A stretch of 58,710 nucleotides of DNA from the NCBI GenBank assembly GCA_017481495.1, contig JAFUPC010000011.1, forward strand, positions 1 through 58,710, written 5' to 3'. Positions within the stretch are counted from its first letter, which is position 1. Each line of letters begins with the position of its first letter. This document shows positions 34,745 to 43,755 of the stretch, piece after piece. The notes below the pieces were generated by a model. That model was given only the letters and a program-made list of their open reading frames with translations, ran no database searches and had not been told where the DNA came from. The DNA is from Clostridia bacterium (GTDB lineage: Bacteria > Bacillota > Clostridia > Oscillospirales > CAG-272). The position numbers were made by a program, and so were the translations under genes.

Positions 34745-36214
34745 ATGAAACGACATCACAAAAAACGCACCGGTATCCTTTTGCTGTTGATACTGGCACA
34801 AAGCATTTCCTCCTGCGCATCCGACAACGGGGGAACTTCCGCAGACGACGGAATTTCCGCTGACAGCGGAACCGGAACAACGCCGACGGCGGAAACCGCC
34901 GTCACGTCCGCTGACGTTACCACGGAAGACAGCGGAACCTTCGCGCTTCCGGATACCTTGGATTACGGGGGAACGACGTTCACTGTGCTTGCAGTGGACG
35001 AAGACGTTCCGTACACCTATTTCGAGGATTATGACAGCGAGACCGGCGACGTTATGAACGATGCGATTTTCAGCCGCAACCGGACGGTGGAGGAATACCT
35101 GAACATTCGGTTTGAGACCGTCAACTGTTCGCACGGAAGCGAGGTCAGCAACGTGCAGAAAGACGCCGCATCCGGCGACGGTGTGTACGATCTGATCTCC
35201 CCGCACATTCTGTCCCAGATTCCCGCGCTTGTGACGAGCGGTCTTCTGACGGATCTCGGGGAACTGGAGTACGTCGATTTCACACAGCCGTGGTGGAACG
35301 GTTCGTTCGTGGAAAATATGCAGCTCAAGGGTATGACGTATTACGCATCCGGCAATATCATCGCACCGAACATCCGCGTAATCGTCTTCAACAAGGCGCT
35401 GGTTGAAAATTACGATATGTCGGATCCGTATGAAGCCGTTTCCAACGGCACATGGACTCTCGATACGATGGCAAAATACACAAAAGGGTTTTACAATGAC
35501 ATCAACGGCAACGGCGAAATGGATGCCGATGACCTGTATGCGTTCTCCGATTTGTCCAATTCGGGACTGGCAACGTCGTTTATCCACGGCTCGGGACTCC
35601 TGTTCGTGGAAAGCGCCGGAGACACTTACTCCCTGACACTCGGTACCGAGACGGAAAAAATCCACGGAATCATGGAAAAACTTTACGACAATATTTATCT
35701 GGAGGGCAATACCGCCATCACCAATACGGAATTTGCCAACGGCACGGTGCTGTTCGGCACGCAGGTGCTTCTGAAGCTCCAGCTGCTCCGCGATTCCGAG
35801 GTGTCGTTCGGTATCATTCCGTTCCCGAAATATGACGAAACGCAGGATGCCTATTATTCCTCCGCATGGAACGGTCTGCTCTGCGTCCCCGTTTCCGCAA
35901 CCGATCTGTCCATGTCGGGTGCCGTCATGGAAGCACTGGCTTATTTCTCCACCGATACCCTCGTTCCCGCGTACTATGAAAAACTGCTCGGCGGAAAATT
36001 CGCCCGTGACGATACCTCCGTAAAGATGCTCGATCTCATCTTTGACAGTGTCGTTTACGACATCGGACTCTGCTTTGACGGCTTCATCGGCAACTACGCG
36101 CTGCCGGGAAATCTTCTGAATCAGGGTTCCACCGACATCGCATCGGAATTTGCCAAGAAAGAAGCGACGTTCACCGGACACTACAAGGAACTGTTTGCAT
36201 CGGTTCCCGGATAA
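34745..36214 (+). CDS. Extracellular solute-binding lipoprotein (ABC family 1)
   Basis: A 489-residue exported lipoprotein: signal peptide ending in lipobox SISSC (Cys24), then a Ser/Thr/Asp-rich linker and a family 1 binding-protein fold with YDLISPHILSQIPALVTSG, IAPNIRVIVFNKALVE and TVLFGTQVLLKLQLLRDSEV. It contains a calcium-loop-like DINGNGEMDADDLYAF. Likely binds an oligosaccharide. No permease or ATPase gene follows; a terminator comes next. Confidence 0.88.
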   Translation: MKRHHKKRTGILLLLILAQSISSCASDNGGTSADDGISADSGTGTTPTAETAVTSADVTTEDSGTFALPDTLDYGGTTFTVLAVDEDVPYTYFEDYDSETGDVMNDAIFSRNRTVEEYLNIRFETVNCSHGSEVSNVQKDAASGDGVYDLISPHILSQIPALVTSGLLTDLGELEYVDFTQPWWNGSFVENMQLKGMTYYASGNIIAPNIRVIVFNKALVENYDMSDPYEAVSNGTWTLDTMAKYTKGFYNDINGNGEMDADDLYAFSDLSNSGLATSFIHGSGLLFVESAGDTYSLTLGTETEKIHGIMEKLYDNIYLEGNTAITNTEFANGTVLFGTQVLLKLQLLRDSEVSFGIIPFPKYDETQDAYYSSAWNGLLCVPVSATDLSMSGAVMEALAYFSTDTLVPAYYEKLLGGKFARDDTSVKMLDLIFDSVVYDIGLCFDGFIGNYALPGNLLNQGSTDIASEFAKKEATFTGHYKELFASVPG

Positions 36215-36224
36215 CAACAGCAAA

Positions 36225-36268
36225 AAAGAGGTACCGCACACAGGATGCGATACCTCTTTCTTTTTTTC
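36225..36268 (+). terminator. Intrinsic terminator after the solute-binding protein
   Basis: AAAGAGGTACCGCA pairs with TGCGATACCTCTTT, with one mismatch, followed by TTTC and seven T. Confidence 0.85.
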
Positions 36269-36306
36269 AATCATTCCGTTACGGTTTGGCTCGGCTGATG
36301 TCCGCG

Positions 36307-37260
36307 TCATTCTCCCGCGAAAACGCCTGCGTTTTCCTGTGCGTGTTCGCGTGCGTGCTCGCTGGCGTACTCGCGTGCAAATTGCTCGATGTCAGAAAGC
36401 GGCAGGGAAGTCATCTTGGCGATTGCCTCATTGGAATACAAATCCGTTGAGAAAATAGAGAAAACGATCTTCTTCTGTTCTTCCGAACGTCCCTTTTCTA
36501 CGCCGAGAGAAATTCCTTCTTCCCGTCCGATCTTTAATCCCTCTCTGTAAAAATCCTGCGAATTGAGTCCCATATGAATGCTCCTTTCTGCGTTTTCTTT
36601 CACGGCTGTCATGCGCCTTGCGAGCAAGGCGGAATACATATCCTCTGCCTTATTGCAATGGAAGTCATGCATCAGACAGCCGAGATCGTTTGGTTCTCTG
36701 TAAGAACCGTTGACATAATAAATATAAGCGCCGTCGGCGAAATCCCGGAAGCCGTCGTTTACGATGCGCCGCTCGATCTTATACACCGGAAGCCCGTGTC
36801 CGTAAATGTCTTTATCTGTGATGAAGATCACATATGTGTCAGCGAGCTTTCCGAAATCGTCGTCCTTTTCCAGAAGGTCATGGTCAAGCTTTGCGGAATA
36901 AAACCGCGCTCTCTGCGGGATCGCGCCTTCATTGGAACGCTGAATCTCGATATCGTACACCTTTCCGTCCGCATCCACGGCGCGGATGTCCAGACGGATG
37001 GAGCGCTTGAACGCGCTGTCGATGTCATGCTGGGTTGCGACCTGCTCAACGGTCAGGTCACTGCGTTCCAGAATGATGTTCAGAAGATACGCGACACCCT
37101 CCTTGTCATCGCGGAAGACCTCCGACATGAAAATATCGTCCATAAAGGTCGCTTCCGCAACGTTGATGATGTTTTTTTCTTCTCTGGTCAGCGTTTTCGG
37201 GTCACGCTTGCGGTACTCTGCGGCAAGTGCATACACATCAAACGTGTGATTTTGTTCCAT
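36307..37260 (-). CDS. PD-(D/E)XK nuclease family transposase-like protein
   Basis: A 317-residue protein of the PDDEXK_2/Rpn type. Domain landmarks: FMSEVFRDDKEGVAYLLNIIL, IRLDIRAVDADGKVYDIEIQ with the D...E-x-Q catalytic arrangement, and RARFYSAKLDHDLL. The C-terminal third is helical and ends in REYASEHAREHAQENA. Such genes are widespread accessory genes in gut Firmicutes, linked to recombination-promoting nuclease activity in characterised Rpn proteins. The ATG at 37260 is chosen from family similarity; the RBS is weak. Confidence 0.88.
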   Translation of the reverse strand: MEQNHTFDVYALAAEYRKRDPKTLTREEKNIINVAEATFMDDIFMSEVFRDDKEGVAYLLNIILERSDLTVEQVATQHDIDSAFKRSIRLDIRAVDADGKVYDIEIQRSNEGAIPQRARFYSAKLDHDLLEKDDDFGKLADTYVIFITDKDIYGHGLPVYKIERRIVNDGFRDFADGAYIYYVNGSYREPNDLGCLMHDFHCNKAEDMYSALLARRMTAVKENAERSIHMGLNSQDFYREGLKIGREEGISLGVEKGRSEEQKKIVFSIFSTDLYSNEAIAKMTSLPLSDIEQFAREYASEHAREHAQENAGVFAGE

Positions 37261-37325
37261 TCTGTTATCACCGCCCTCATCCGGTTTTATTGTATCACAC
37301 TCTCTGCAAAAATGCAAGAGGGAAA

Positions 37326-38441
37326 TTATGAATTTTCCGCTCTGTACGAAACGAGCTGCAGATTCCGCACCTCCATTGTATGGTCGAACGTGCCGATGGT
37401 CTCCCAGCCCATGTTCATGCCGTTGATGCAGAGACCGGACAGGGTGTCGGTCTTGAAATAGCCGTCGGCGAGACCGAGCGCGAGCATCTCCTCCAAATAC
37501 GGCTTGATGTCGATCTCGACATGGATGAAATCGCCGTCGGGATCGGGTGCGCCGTTGTTCCAGAGTGTGGAGCCTTTTTTCTTGAAGAACTTCTTTGACC
37601 CGATGGAATAAATCATCGCGCCGGAAGCGTCGGCCTTTCCTCCGTCGTAACCGACGTAATTGTCACTGCGTTCCCAACGGTTGTCAAAGAGCCGCAGACC
37701 GAACCAGCAGAAATCGTTCGTTTCCACGCCCTTGACGTAGAAATAAAGCAGGAACTGCGCCGCCTCTACCCAGTCGTCGGGGTTCTCGGTAATAGAATAA
37801 TCGGTCAGGCGGATGTCAAACGAAACCACCATGCTGTCCGCATCACAGCGGTAATATGCCTGCTCCTCCTCTGAGAGGTTCGCATATCCGAAGTCCGACT
37901 GCTCGATGAGCAGGTGCGGCCACCAGTCTCCGGTCACAGCGGGCTTTCCTTGATAATAAAGGGATGTATCGAGTTCAAACGTCATGGTCGCGCTCTCGGG
38001 GTCATAGGCAAACGTCCGTCCCATGCCGTCTGTGATGACGTTGGATGCGGACGGGATCATGTTCTCGTACAGACACGGCCCGGAATCCCACTGCACAAGC
38101 ATCCACGACGGATTCTCCGCCGCCGCGCCGTTGTACAGATTTCTCGTTCCGAGTGTGGAAATGGCATCTCCGTTGTCGTGGTCCTTCTGGCTGATGATGG
38201 AAATGCCGTTTGCAAACGTGATGTCGGGGATGAGCTGCATATGGTTGTCCTCCGGTATATTGGGAATGGGGTCGGGTGCCTCAGGGGAAATTGTGACTTG
38301 CGCGGGTTCGGTCTCCTCGGTCTGTGTGACGGGGGCGGATGTATCCGTTGGGGCTTGGGTGTCGGCAGTATCGGGTGCGGATGTACAGCCGGTGAGGAGC
38401 AGGGCGGTGAGGAGCGCGGGGATGAGGTGTGATGTTTTCAT
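37326..38441 (-). CDS. Lipoprotein of unknown function
   Basis: A 371-residue exported lipoprotein: signal peptide ending LLLTGC with Cys19, a Thr/Pro/Glu-rich linker to about 65, then a beta-rich body with YDPESATMTFELD, VSFDIRLTDYSITEN and FIHVEIDIKPYLEEML. It could be a carbohydrate-binding jelly-roll protein, but no family was recognised. AAAGGAC precedes ATG. It is preceded by a family F repeat and followed by the nuclease gene. Confidence 0.8.
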   Translation of the reverse strand: MKTSHLIPALLTALLLTGCTSAPDTADTQAPTDTSAPVTQTEETEPAQVTISPEAPDPIPNIPEDNHMQLIPDITFANGISIISQKDHDNGDAISTLGTRNLYNGAAAENPSWMLVQWDSGPCLYENMIPSASNVITDGMGRTFAYDPESATMTFELDTSLYYQGKPAVTGDWWPHLLIEQSDFGYANLSEEEQAYYRCDADSMVVSFDIRLTDYSITENPDDWVEAAQFLLYFYVKGVETNDFCWFGLRLFDNRWERSDNYVGYDGGKADASGAMIYSIGSKKFFKKKGSTLWNNGAPDPDGDFIHVEIDIKPYLEEMLALGLADGYFKTDTLSGLCINGMNMGWETIGTFDHTMEVRNLQLVSYRAENS

Positions 38442-38470
38442 GGGCGGATGTCCTTTGAGGTGGATTTTGA

Positions 38471-38700
38471 GAAGAGTGAAGAGGTATGGAAACTTTTCGC
38501 TCGGTGGGCGAAAAGTAATTGATTATAATTTATGATGGTTGATGTTTGGAGGGGGGAATCTTTGGCAAGGCGTGATTCTGTCGGCGGATAAGGGATGGTG
38601 TTGATATTGTTGCGCTGTGCGATTCCGGTTTACGCTGTGCGAACCCGGTGTTTTGTAGGGGAAGCAATCTGCTTCCCGCAGTCACCGTGCAACGGTGACG
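38471..38700 (-). repeat. Family F intergenic repeat, copy F1
   Basis: Shares AAGAGGTATGGAAACTTTTC, AATTTATGAT, GATGTTTGGAGGGG, TGTCGGCGGATAAG and CAGTCACCGTGCAACGGT with copy F2 at 45118. It lies just upstream (minus strand) of a gene start. Confidence 0.8.
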
Positions 38701-38730
38701 TACCTCATCCACCGCTAACGCGTGTCCATC

Positions 38731-38812
38731 AAGAGGGAAGGTTTATCGTGCGAACCGTTCAGCTTGCATCCTTGCAATAGTAAAGTTTTCGTTGAAACAA
38801 GGTACTACAGAG
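38731..38812 (-). repeat. Family A right half with extension (A7)
   Basis: AAGAGGGAAGGTTTATCGTG, CGAACCGTTCAGCTTGCATC, CTTGCA, then AGTAAAGTTTTCGTTGAAAC and AAGGTACTACAGA, which match the extension of A4 in reverse. Confidence 0.8.
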
Positions 38813-38850
38813 TCAAAGAAAGCACATTTCCATCCTTAAGTCGACAGCAT

Positions 38851-39777
38851 TTACTCCCAAGCTTTCTTTTCTTTCAGCGCCTCATACAGTTCCAGATAAC
38901 TCGTATGTCTGGACTTCGGAATCTTCTTCTCCGAAACGGCTTCGCATATGGCACAGCCTTCTTCCTTGGTATGGGTGCATTTGGTATAGCGGCAGCGGCC
39001 GATGTACGGGATAAATTCGCGGAAGGTATAGGGCAGGTCTTCAAGGGAGAAGAAATCGAACCGTTCAAAGTCGAGCATGGAAAAGCCGGGGGTATCGGCA
39101 AGGTACCCGTGACAGCTGTCGTCGGAAATTTCGGACAAGGGGAACAGGGAAACGGCACGGGTGGTGTGTTTGCCGCGGGCGATCTTTTCGCTCAGGGTTC
39201 CGGTTTCCAGGGACAGTGCAGGGAACAGGCGGTTCAGGAGTGTCGATTTTCCCGTGCCGGAGGCACCGCAGAACGCGGCGATGACGGAATTGTCAAAGCG
39301 GCGGAGATACGCGGCGATGGCGCTGTCCTCCCCTTTGGTCTCGCTGTCGGTGACAAAGACCGTGAATCCGCACTGTTCGTACTTGGTCCGGAGCTGTTCT
39401 GCGCGGTGGGAATCGAGGTCTGCTTTTGTCACGATGAGCACCGGCTCGATCTCCTGATATTCCAGGATACAAAGCATCTTATCAAGAAACCGCAGGGACG
39501 GGTCGGGATCCTTTGCCGCACAGACGACGAACATCACACCCAGATTTGCCATTGCCGGGCGAATGAGGGCATTTTTGCGCGGCAGAATTTCAGCAATACG
39601 GCATTCATCCTCTCCCGTTCCGCTTTCAATGCGCACGCGGTCGCCGGCAAGCGGGGTCATGCCCTCGTGACGGAACACGCCTTTGGCCTTACAGGTGACC
39701 GTGCTCCCGTCTTCCATGCGGATGCGGTAAAGCCCGCCCACGCCGTGGACGATGATGCCGGTTTTATGGTCTGTCAT
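38851..39777 (-). CDS. rsgA: Ribosome small subunit GTPase RsgA
   Basis: A 308-residue circularly permuted GTPase. The OB-fold N-terminus is followed by G4 IVTKADLD, G1 CGASGTGKSTLLN, G2-like GKHTTRAV and G3 LADTPGFS. The zinc-binding C-terminus has GRCRYTKCTHTKEEGCAI. It matures the 30S subunit. The ATG overlaps the prkC stop (ATGA), so the two are translationally coupled. Confidence 0.97.
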   Translation of the reverse strand: MTDHKTGIIVHGVGGLYRIRMEDGSTVTCKAKGVFRHEGMTPLAGDRVRIESGTGEDECRIAEILPRKNALIRPAMANLGVMFVVCAAKDPDPSLRFLDKMLCILEYQEIEPVLIVTKADLDSHRAEQLRTKYEQCGFTVFVTDSETKGEDSAIAAYLRRFDNSVIAAFCGASGTGKSTLLNRLFPALSLETGTLSEKIARGKHTTRAVSLFPLSEISDDSCHGYLADTPGFSMLDFERFDFFSLEDLPYTFREFIPYIGRCRYTKCTHTKEEGCAICEAVSEKKIPKSRHTSYLELYEALKEKKAWE

Positions 39778-41543
39778 CCGTTATCACCGTCGGGACTTTC
39801 TGTTTCGGTTTCCTGTTCTTTTGCGGCTTCGGCTTCGGGGTCGTAATTCGGGCCGCCGGAGACGGTGAAGTCGATCTTCGTCGCGGATTTCGGCACAGAA
39901 GCAAACTCGGGCTTCGACTGGGACAGAATCGTGCCGATGGGCAGGTCGGAGGCGACATAATTGACCTTTCCGAGCGCGAGATCGTTTTCAATGAGCACCT
40001 TCATCGCCTCATCGCGGGTCAGACCGAGGAAATTCGGCACGGTGACGTATTCGATCTCCTGTCCTTTGGAGACGTACAGCGTGACGGTATCGCCGCTGGT
40101 CACGGTATCGCCGGCACCGGGGTCGATCTTATAAACGTAACCGTCAAGCGCGGTGTCGTGATATTCCTCGATGACGGTATATTTCAGTCCCATGCGGTCA
40201 AGCAGAAGCTCCACCTGCCGGTATTCCTGCCCGGTCAGGTCGGGGAGCTTGAACGTTTCCGCGCCGCGGGAGATCGTCAGGGTGACGGTGCAAAGCTGTT
40301 CGTTCTGCTCACTTACTTTTTTTGCCGTTCCCTCGGCAGGCTCCTGCGCGATGATGGTATTTTCCGGGGTATCCGCATCATAGACAGATTCCGTCTCAAT
40401 GACGTAATATTCGCTGTTCTCCATGCCCGCCAGCAGTTCCTCGGAATAAAGCATTCCGACGAAATTCTCCACGGTAATGGTCTCATAATCGTTGTCCTCT
40501 TCCGCGATGATGAGCTGGGAGAGGATATAGAAGATCGCCGCGCCCATCACGATCATAAACGACAGCGCAACGCCCAATATGACAGGGAACATCGAATAGC
40601 TTCCGCGGCGTTTTCTGCGGCGCGTTCCCGCGGTGGGCCTTACCTTGTTCTTTGCGCGGTCGGTATCCGCTTCTTCTCCCGGATGCCGGTCGGGGAACAC
40701 GGTGTCGGGTCTTGTCCGCAGCTGCATGACACAGTGAAGCATCTCAGAGGCACTCTGGTAGCGGTAGTCAGGCTCCTTTTCCATCGCGCAGAGGATGATC
40801 TGTTCAAGACCCTTTGGCAGAGACGGGTTCAGTTCTCTTGGCGGCACGGGATTGTCGTTGACCTGCATGAGTGCGACCGACACGGACGACTCCGCGTAGA
40901 ACGGCAGCTGTCCCGTGACCATTTCGTAGAGCATCGCGCCGAGCGAATAGAGGTCGGAGCGCGGGTCGATCGGCTTTCCCGATGCCTGTTCGGGGGAAAT
41001 ATAGTATACCGTGCCGATGGCTTTGTCGGTCATCGTGACGGTCTCGGTGTTGGGAAGCTTGGCAATGCCGAAGTCCGTGACCTTGATGACACCGTTTTTG
41101 AGGAGCATGATATTCTGCGGCTTGATGTCGCGGTGGATGATGCCCTTGGCGTGGGCGTGTTCCAGACCTTTGAGAATCTGCTCCATATAGGACATTGCTT
41201 CTTTCCAGCCGATGACACCCTTGCGGTTCATATAATTTTTTAAGGTGATGCCGTGGATATACTCCATGACGATATACTTGATGTCGTCTTTTACCGAAAC
41301 GTCGTAAATGTTGACGATATTCGGGTGGTTGAGCATCGCAACGGCGCGGGATTCGTTGATAAAGCGCTTCACCGACTGCGCATCGTTGTTGATCTCCTCT
41401 TTGAGCATCTTGACGGCGACGGTGCGGTTCATCAGCATATCGTGCGCTTCAAACACGACCGCCATGCCGCCGATGCCGATGATCTTGTTGATCTTATAAC
41501 GCCGGTCAAAGACCTGGCCTACATATTTATCAAACTGTTCCAT
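39774..41543 (-). CDS. prkC: PASTA-domain Ser/Thr protein kinase PrkC
   Basis: A 589-residue membrane kinase. Cytoplasmic Hanks-type domain (about 10-275): IIGIGGMAVVFEAHD, AVKMLKEE, HRDIKPQNIMLL, VTDFGIAK. Juxtamembrane Arg/Lys-rich linker, one membrane segment (FPVILGVALSFMIVMGAAIF), then about three extracellular PASTA repeats, the last with VTVPNFLGLTRDEAMKVL. It senses peptidoglycan fragments in relatives. The ATG at 41543 is preferred (AAAGGA eight bases away). It overlaps the phosphatase gene by 14 bases. Confidence 0.97.
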   Translation of the reverse strand: MEQFDKYVGQVFDRRYKINKIIGIGGMAVVFEAHDMLMNRTVAVKMLKEEINNDAQSVKRFINESRAVAMLNHPNIVNIYDVSVKDDIKYIVMEYIHGITLKNYMNRKGVIGWKEAMSYMEQILKGLEHAHAKGIIHRDIKPQNIMLLKNGVIKVTDFGIAKLPNTETVTMTDKAIGTVYYISPEQASGKPIDPRSDLYSLGAMLYEMVTGQLPFYAESSVSVALMQVNDNPVPPRELNPSLPKGLEQIILCAMEKEPDYRYQSASEMLHCVMQLRTRPDTVFPDRHPGEEADTDRAKNKVRPTAGTRRRKRRGSYSMFPVILGVALSFMIVMGAAIFYILSQLIIAEEDNDYETITVENFVGMLYSEELLAGMENSEYYVIETESVYDADTPENTIIAQEPAEGTAKKVSEQNEQLCTVTLTISRGAETFKLPDLTGQEYRQVELLLDRMGLKYTVIEEYHDTALDGYVYKIDPGAGDTVTSGDTVTLYVSKGQEIEYVTVPNFLGLTRDEAMKVLIENDLALGKVNYVASDLPIGTILSQSKPEFASVPKSATKIDFTVSGGPNYDPEAEAAKEQETETESPDGDNG

Positions 41544-42441
41544 GCAGTCCATCCTTTTCCGCGTGATTTATGGATTCGTTTGCAAGCGTTGTCTCGCTTT
41601 GCGTGGATTCGCTCGCTGCCGTTTCCCCGTCCAGCGCACTTTCTCCGCGGAAGCGGATGAGCAGCACCGTGATGTTGTCGGGGCCTCCCGCCGCATTGGC
41701 GGCATCGATGAGCTTCTGGGCGGCTTTTGCGCCGTTGTAGGTTTCGTGGGGGTCGGATGCGGCTTCGCGCAGAAGCGCGCAGATGTCGTTCTTTTCCACA
41801 TATGCCGACAGACCGTCCGAGCAGAGCAGTGCCAGCGCATCCGCGCCAACGGAGGACAGATCAACGGAAAAGATGTCCGCCTCGATGCCGCGTTCAATGC
41901 CGACCGCGCGCGTGATGACATTGCGGTTCGGGTAGTCCTTTGCTTCCTCGGGGGTCAATTTTCCCGCATCGAGCAGGTACTGCACAAGCGAGTGGTCGCG
42001 CGTGATCTGTGTCATGCGCCCGCGGTTGTATAGGTACAGCCGCGAATCCCCGACGTTGACGGCGTACAGAACCCGTCCGCGCGCACTCGAGACGACCAGA
42101 GATGCGACAAGCGTCGTTCCCATGCCGCGCAGACTCTCGTCCCGCTCTGTACAGCGGAACACCGCCTGATTGGCATCCGAAACCGCGTGCGCCAGCATGG
42201 AGGAATAATCCCCCTCGGTCGCGCTTCCGTTCTTCACTTTTTCGGACAGCATGAAGCGCTCCACCGCGCGCACAAAGGTCTCGCACGCAAGCGCACTGGC
42301 GATGTTCCCGCCGTTCGCGCCGCCCATGCCGTCGCAGACCACGCCCAAAGCGCAGCCGATGTCGTTCCATTGCCGGATGACGAAACTGTCCTGGTTGTTC
42401 TTCCGCCGCAGTCCGACGTCCGTTTTGCCGTTGAGGATCAT
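41530..42441 (-). CDS. prpC: PP2C-family protein phosphatase PrpC
   Basis: A 303-residue Mn2+/Mg2+-dependent phosphatase that reverses PrkC. KTDVGLRRKNNQDSF, VVCDGMGGANGG, RGMGTTLVASL, VNVGDSRLYLY, ITRDHSLV, LLCSDGLS and GGPDNITVLLIR give all metal-binding motifs. The ATG at 42441 follows AAGGAG by 13 bases. The C-terminus adds a Ser/Thr/Glu-rich tail of about 25 residues. Confidence 0.96.
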   Translation of the reverse strand: MILNGKTDVGLRRKNNQDSFVIRQWNDIGCALGVVCDGMGGANGGNIASALACETFVRAVERFMLSEKVKNGSATEGDYSSMLAHAVSDANQAVFRCTERDESLRGMGTTLVASLVVSSARGRVLYAVNVGDSRLYLYNRGRMTQITRDHSLVQYLLDAGKLTPEEAKDYPNRNVITRAVGIERGIEADIFSVDLSSVGADALALLCSDGLSAYVEKNDICALLREAASDPHETYNGAKAAQKLIDAANAAGGPDNITVLLIRFRGESALDGETAASESTQSETTLANESINHAEKDGLHGTV

Positions 42442-42516
42442 AGCTTGTTGCTCACTCCTTGTTTTATGAGTTGAAGTTGAGGATTGATTGGGGTTGAGGG
42501 ATTGATTCACTTTTAG

Positions 42517-42666
42517 AAAGAATGCAGGCGGGAAGCTTCGCACGATAAACCTTCCCCTTGGGGCAATGCTGTCAACTTAAGAAAAACCGCATCTATTACG
42601 TCTGTAGGGGCGCCCATTAGGCAATGTTTTGCGTGCGAACCGTTCAGTTTGTGTCCTTGCCCAAGC
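42517..42666 (+). repeat. Composite family A repeat with inserted unit (A8)
   Basis: Left half AGAAAGAATGCAGGCG, CTTCGCACGATAAACC and TTCCCCTTGGGG, then 66 bases containing CAATGCTGTCAACTTAAG and GTCTGTAGGGGCGCCCATTA, and then the right half GTGCGAACCGTTCAG and TGTGTCCTTGCCCAAG. The middle unit also occurs alone at 3380. Confidence 0.8.
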
Positions 42667-42678
42667 AAGGTCTCCCTC

Positions 42679-43755
42679 TCACGTCCCCATCCTGCTCTGG
42701 TTTTCCTTATTGCGCAGTTGTCCGCACGATGCATTGATGTCGGGGCCCAATGTTCTGCGGACGGTGGCGGTCATGCCGTTTTTTTCGAGATATTCGGCAA
42801 AGCGCCGGATGCTTTCCTTTTCCGATGCTTCAAAATCGCGTTCTTTGATGGGATTGACGGGAATCAAGTTGATGTGAATGGGCATTTTCCGCCCGATGTA
42901 CTGCTTCATGGCAGAAACGAGCAGTGCCGCGCCCTCGCGCGTGTCGTTTTTTCCTGCGATGAGGGTATATTCAAAGGAGATGCGCCGGCCGGTCTTCTCA
43001 AAATACCGCACGGAAGCGCGCAGGAGCTGCTCGACGTTCCACTTATTGTTGACGGGCATGATCTCCGAGCGGAGTGCATCGGTCGGGGCGTGCAGGGAAA
43101 CGGACAGTGTGATGGGAAGTCCTTCGTCCGCGAGACGGTCGATGCCGTCCACAAGGCCGCAGGTGGAAAGGGAAATATGGCGGTAGCCGATGTTCAGTCC
43201 TGCGGGGTCGTTGACCAGGCGCAGAAAGCGCATCACGTTGTCGTAGTTGTCCAGCGGCTCGCCGATGCCCATGAGCACGATGCCGGAGATGCGTTCTCCC
43301 ATGTCGCGCTGTGCCATGATGACCTGCCCGAGCATTTCGGCGGGAAGCAGATTGCGCACCCTGCCGCCCAGGGTGGATGCGCAGAACGCACATCCCATGC
43401 GGCACCCCGCCTGGGTGGAGATGCAGATGGTGTTACCGTGGTGGTAGCGCATGAACACGCTTTCCACGTTCTGCCCATCGTAAAGCTCCCAGAGATATTT
43501 GACCGTGCCGTCTTTCTGCGACACGAATTTTTCCGCGATTTTCGGGTAGTAAAGGACAGCTTTTTCCTTTAATTTTTCCCGCAGGGCTTTGGAGAGGTTC
43601 GACATTCCGTCAAATTCTTCCCCCGCGTGCATCCATTTGAAGATCTGTCCTGCGCGGAAGCGCGGCTCACCGATACCCCGGCAGAAGTCTTCCACCTCAC
43701 ACGGAAACATCGAGAGCAGGTCTGTTTTTTCGTTTGTCCGGTTTTCGGTCGTCAT
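42679..43755 (-). CDS. rlmN: 23S rRNA (A2503-C2)/tRNA (A37) methyltransferase RlmN
   Basis: A 358-residue radical SAM enzyme. The cluster-binding CRMGCAFCAST is at about 118, with LMGIGEPLDNYDNV, SLSTCGLV and VSLHAPTDALRSEIMPVN. The C-terminal NASCGQLR carries the conserved Cys used as methyl relay. Start at 43755, where ATGA overlaps the rsmB stop. Standard operon order follows. Confidence 0.97.
   Translation of the reverse strand: MTTENRTNEKTDLLSMFPCEVEDFCRGIGEPRFRAGQIFKWMHAGEEFDGMSNLSKALREKLKEKAVLYYPKIAEKFVSQKDGTVKYLWELYDGQNVESVFMRYHHGNTICISTQAGCRMGCAFCASTLGGRVRNLLPAEMLGQVIMAQRDMGERISGIVLMGIGEPLDNYDNVMRFLRLVNDPAGLNIGYRHISLSTCGLVDGIDRLADEGLPITLSVSLHAPTDALRSEIMPVNNKWNVEQLLRASVRYFEKTGRRISFEYTLIAGKNDTREGAALLVSAMKQYIGRKMPIHINLIPVNPIKERDFEASEKESIRRFAEYLEKNGMTATVRRTLGPDINASCGQLRNKENQSRMGT

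Larger units (their letters stand above)
38442..38850. other. Gene-free mosaic of repeats
   Basis: Contains family F (38471-38700), including the hairpins GGGAAGC/GCTTCCC and GTCACCG/CGGTGAC, and a family A right half with extension (38731-38812), plus GTCGACAGCATTTACTCCC at the rsgA end. No coding region. Confidence 0.7.

Noticed and set aside
34718..36310. 530-codon minus-strand ORF
   Set aside because: Antisense to the solute-binding lipoprotein gene, which has a lipobox, RBS and terminator.
36307..37260. Active insertion sequence
   Set aside because: The nuclease-transposase-like gene has no terminal inverted repeats or target duplication visible around it.
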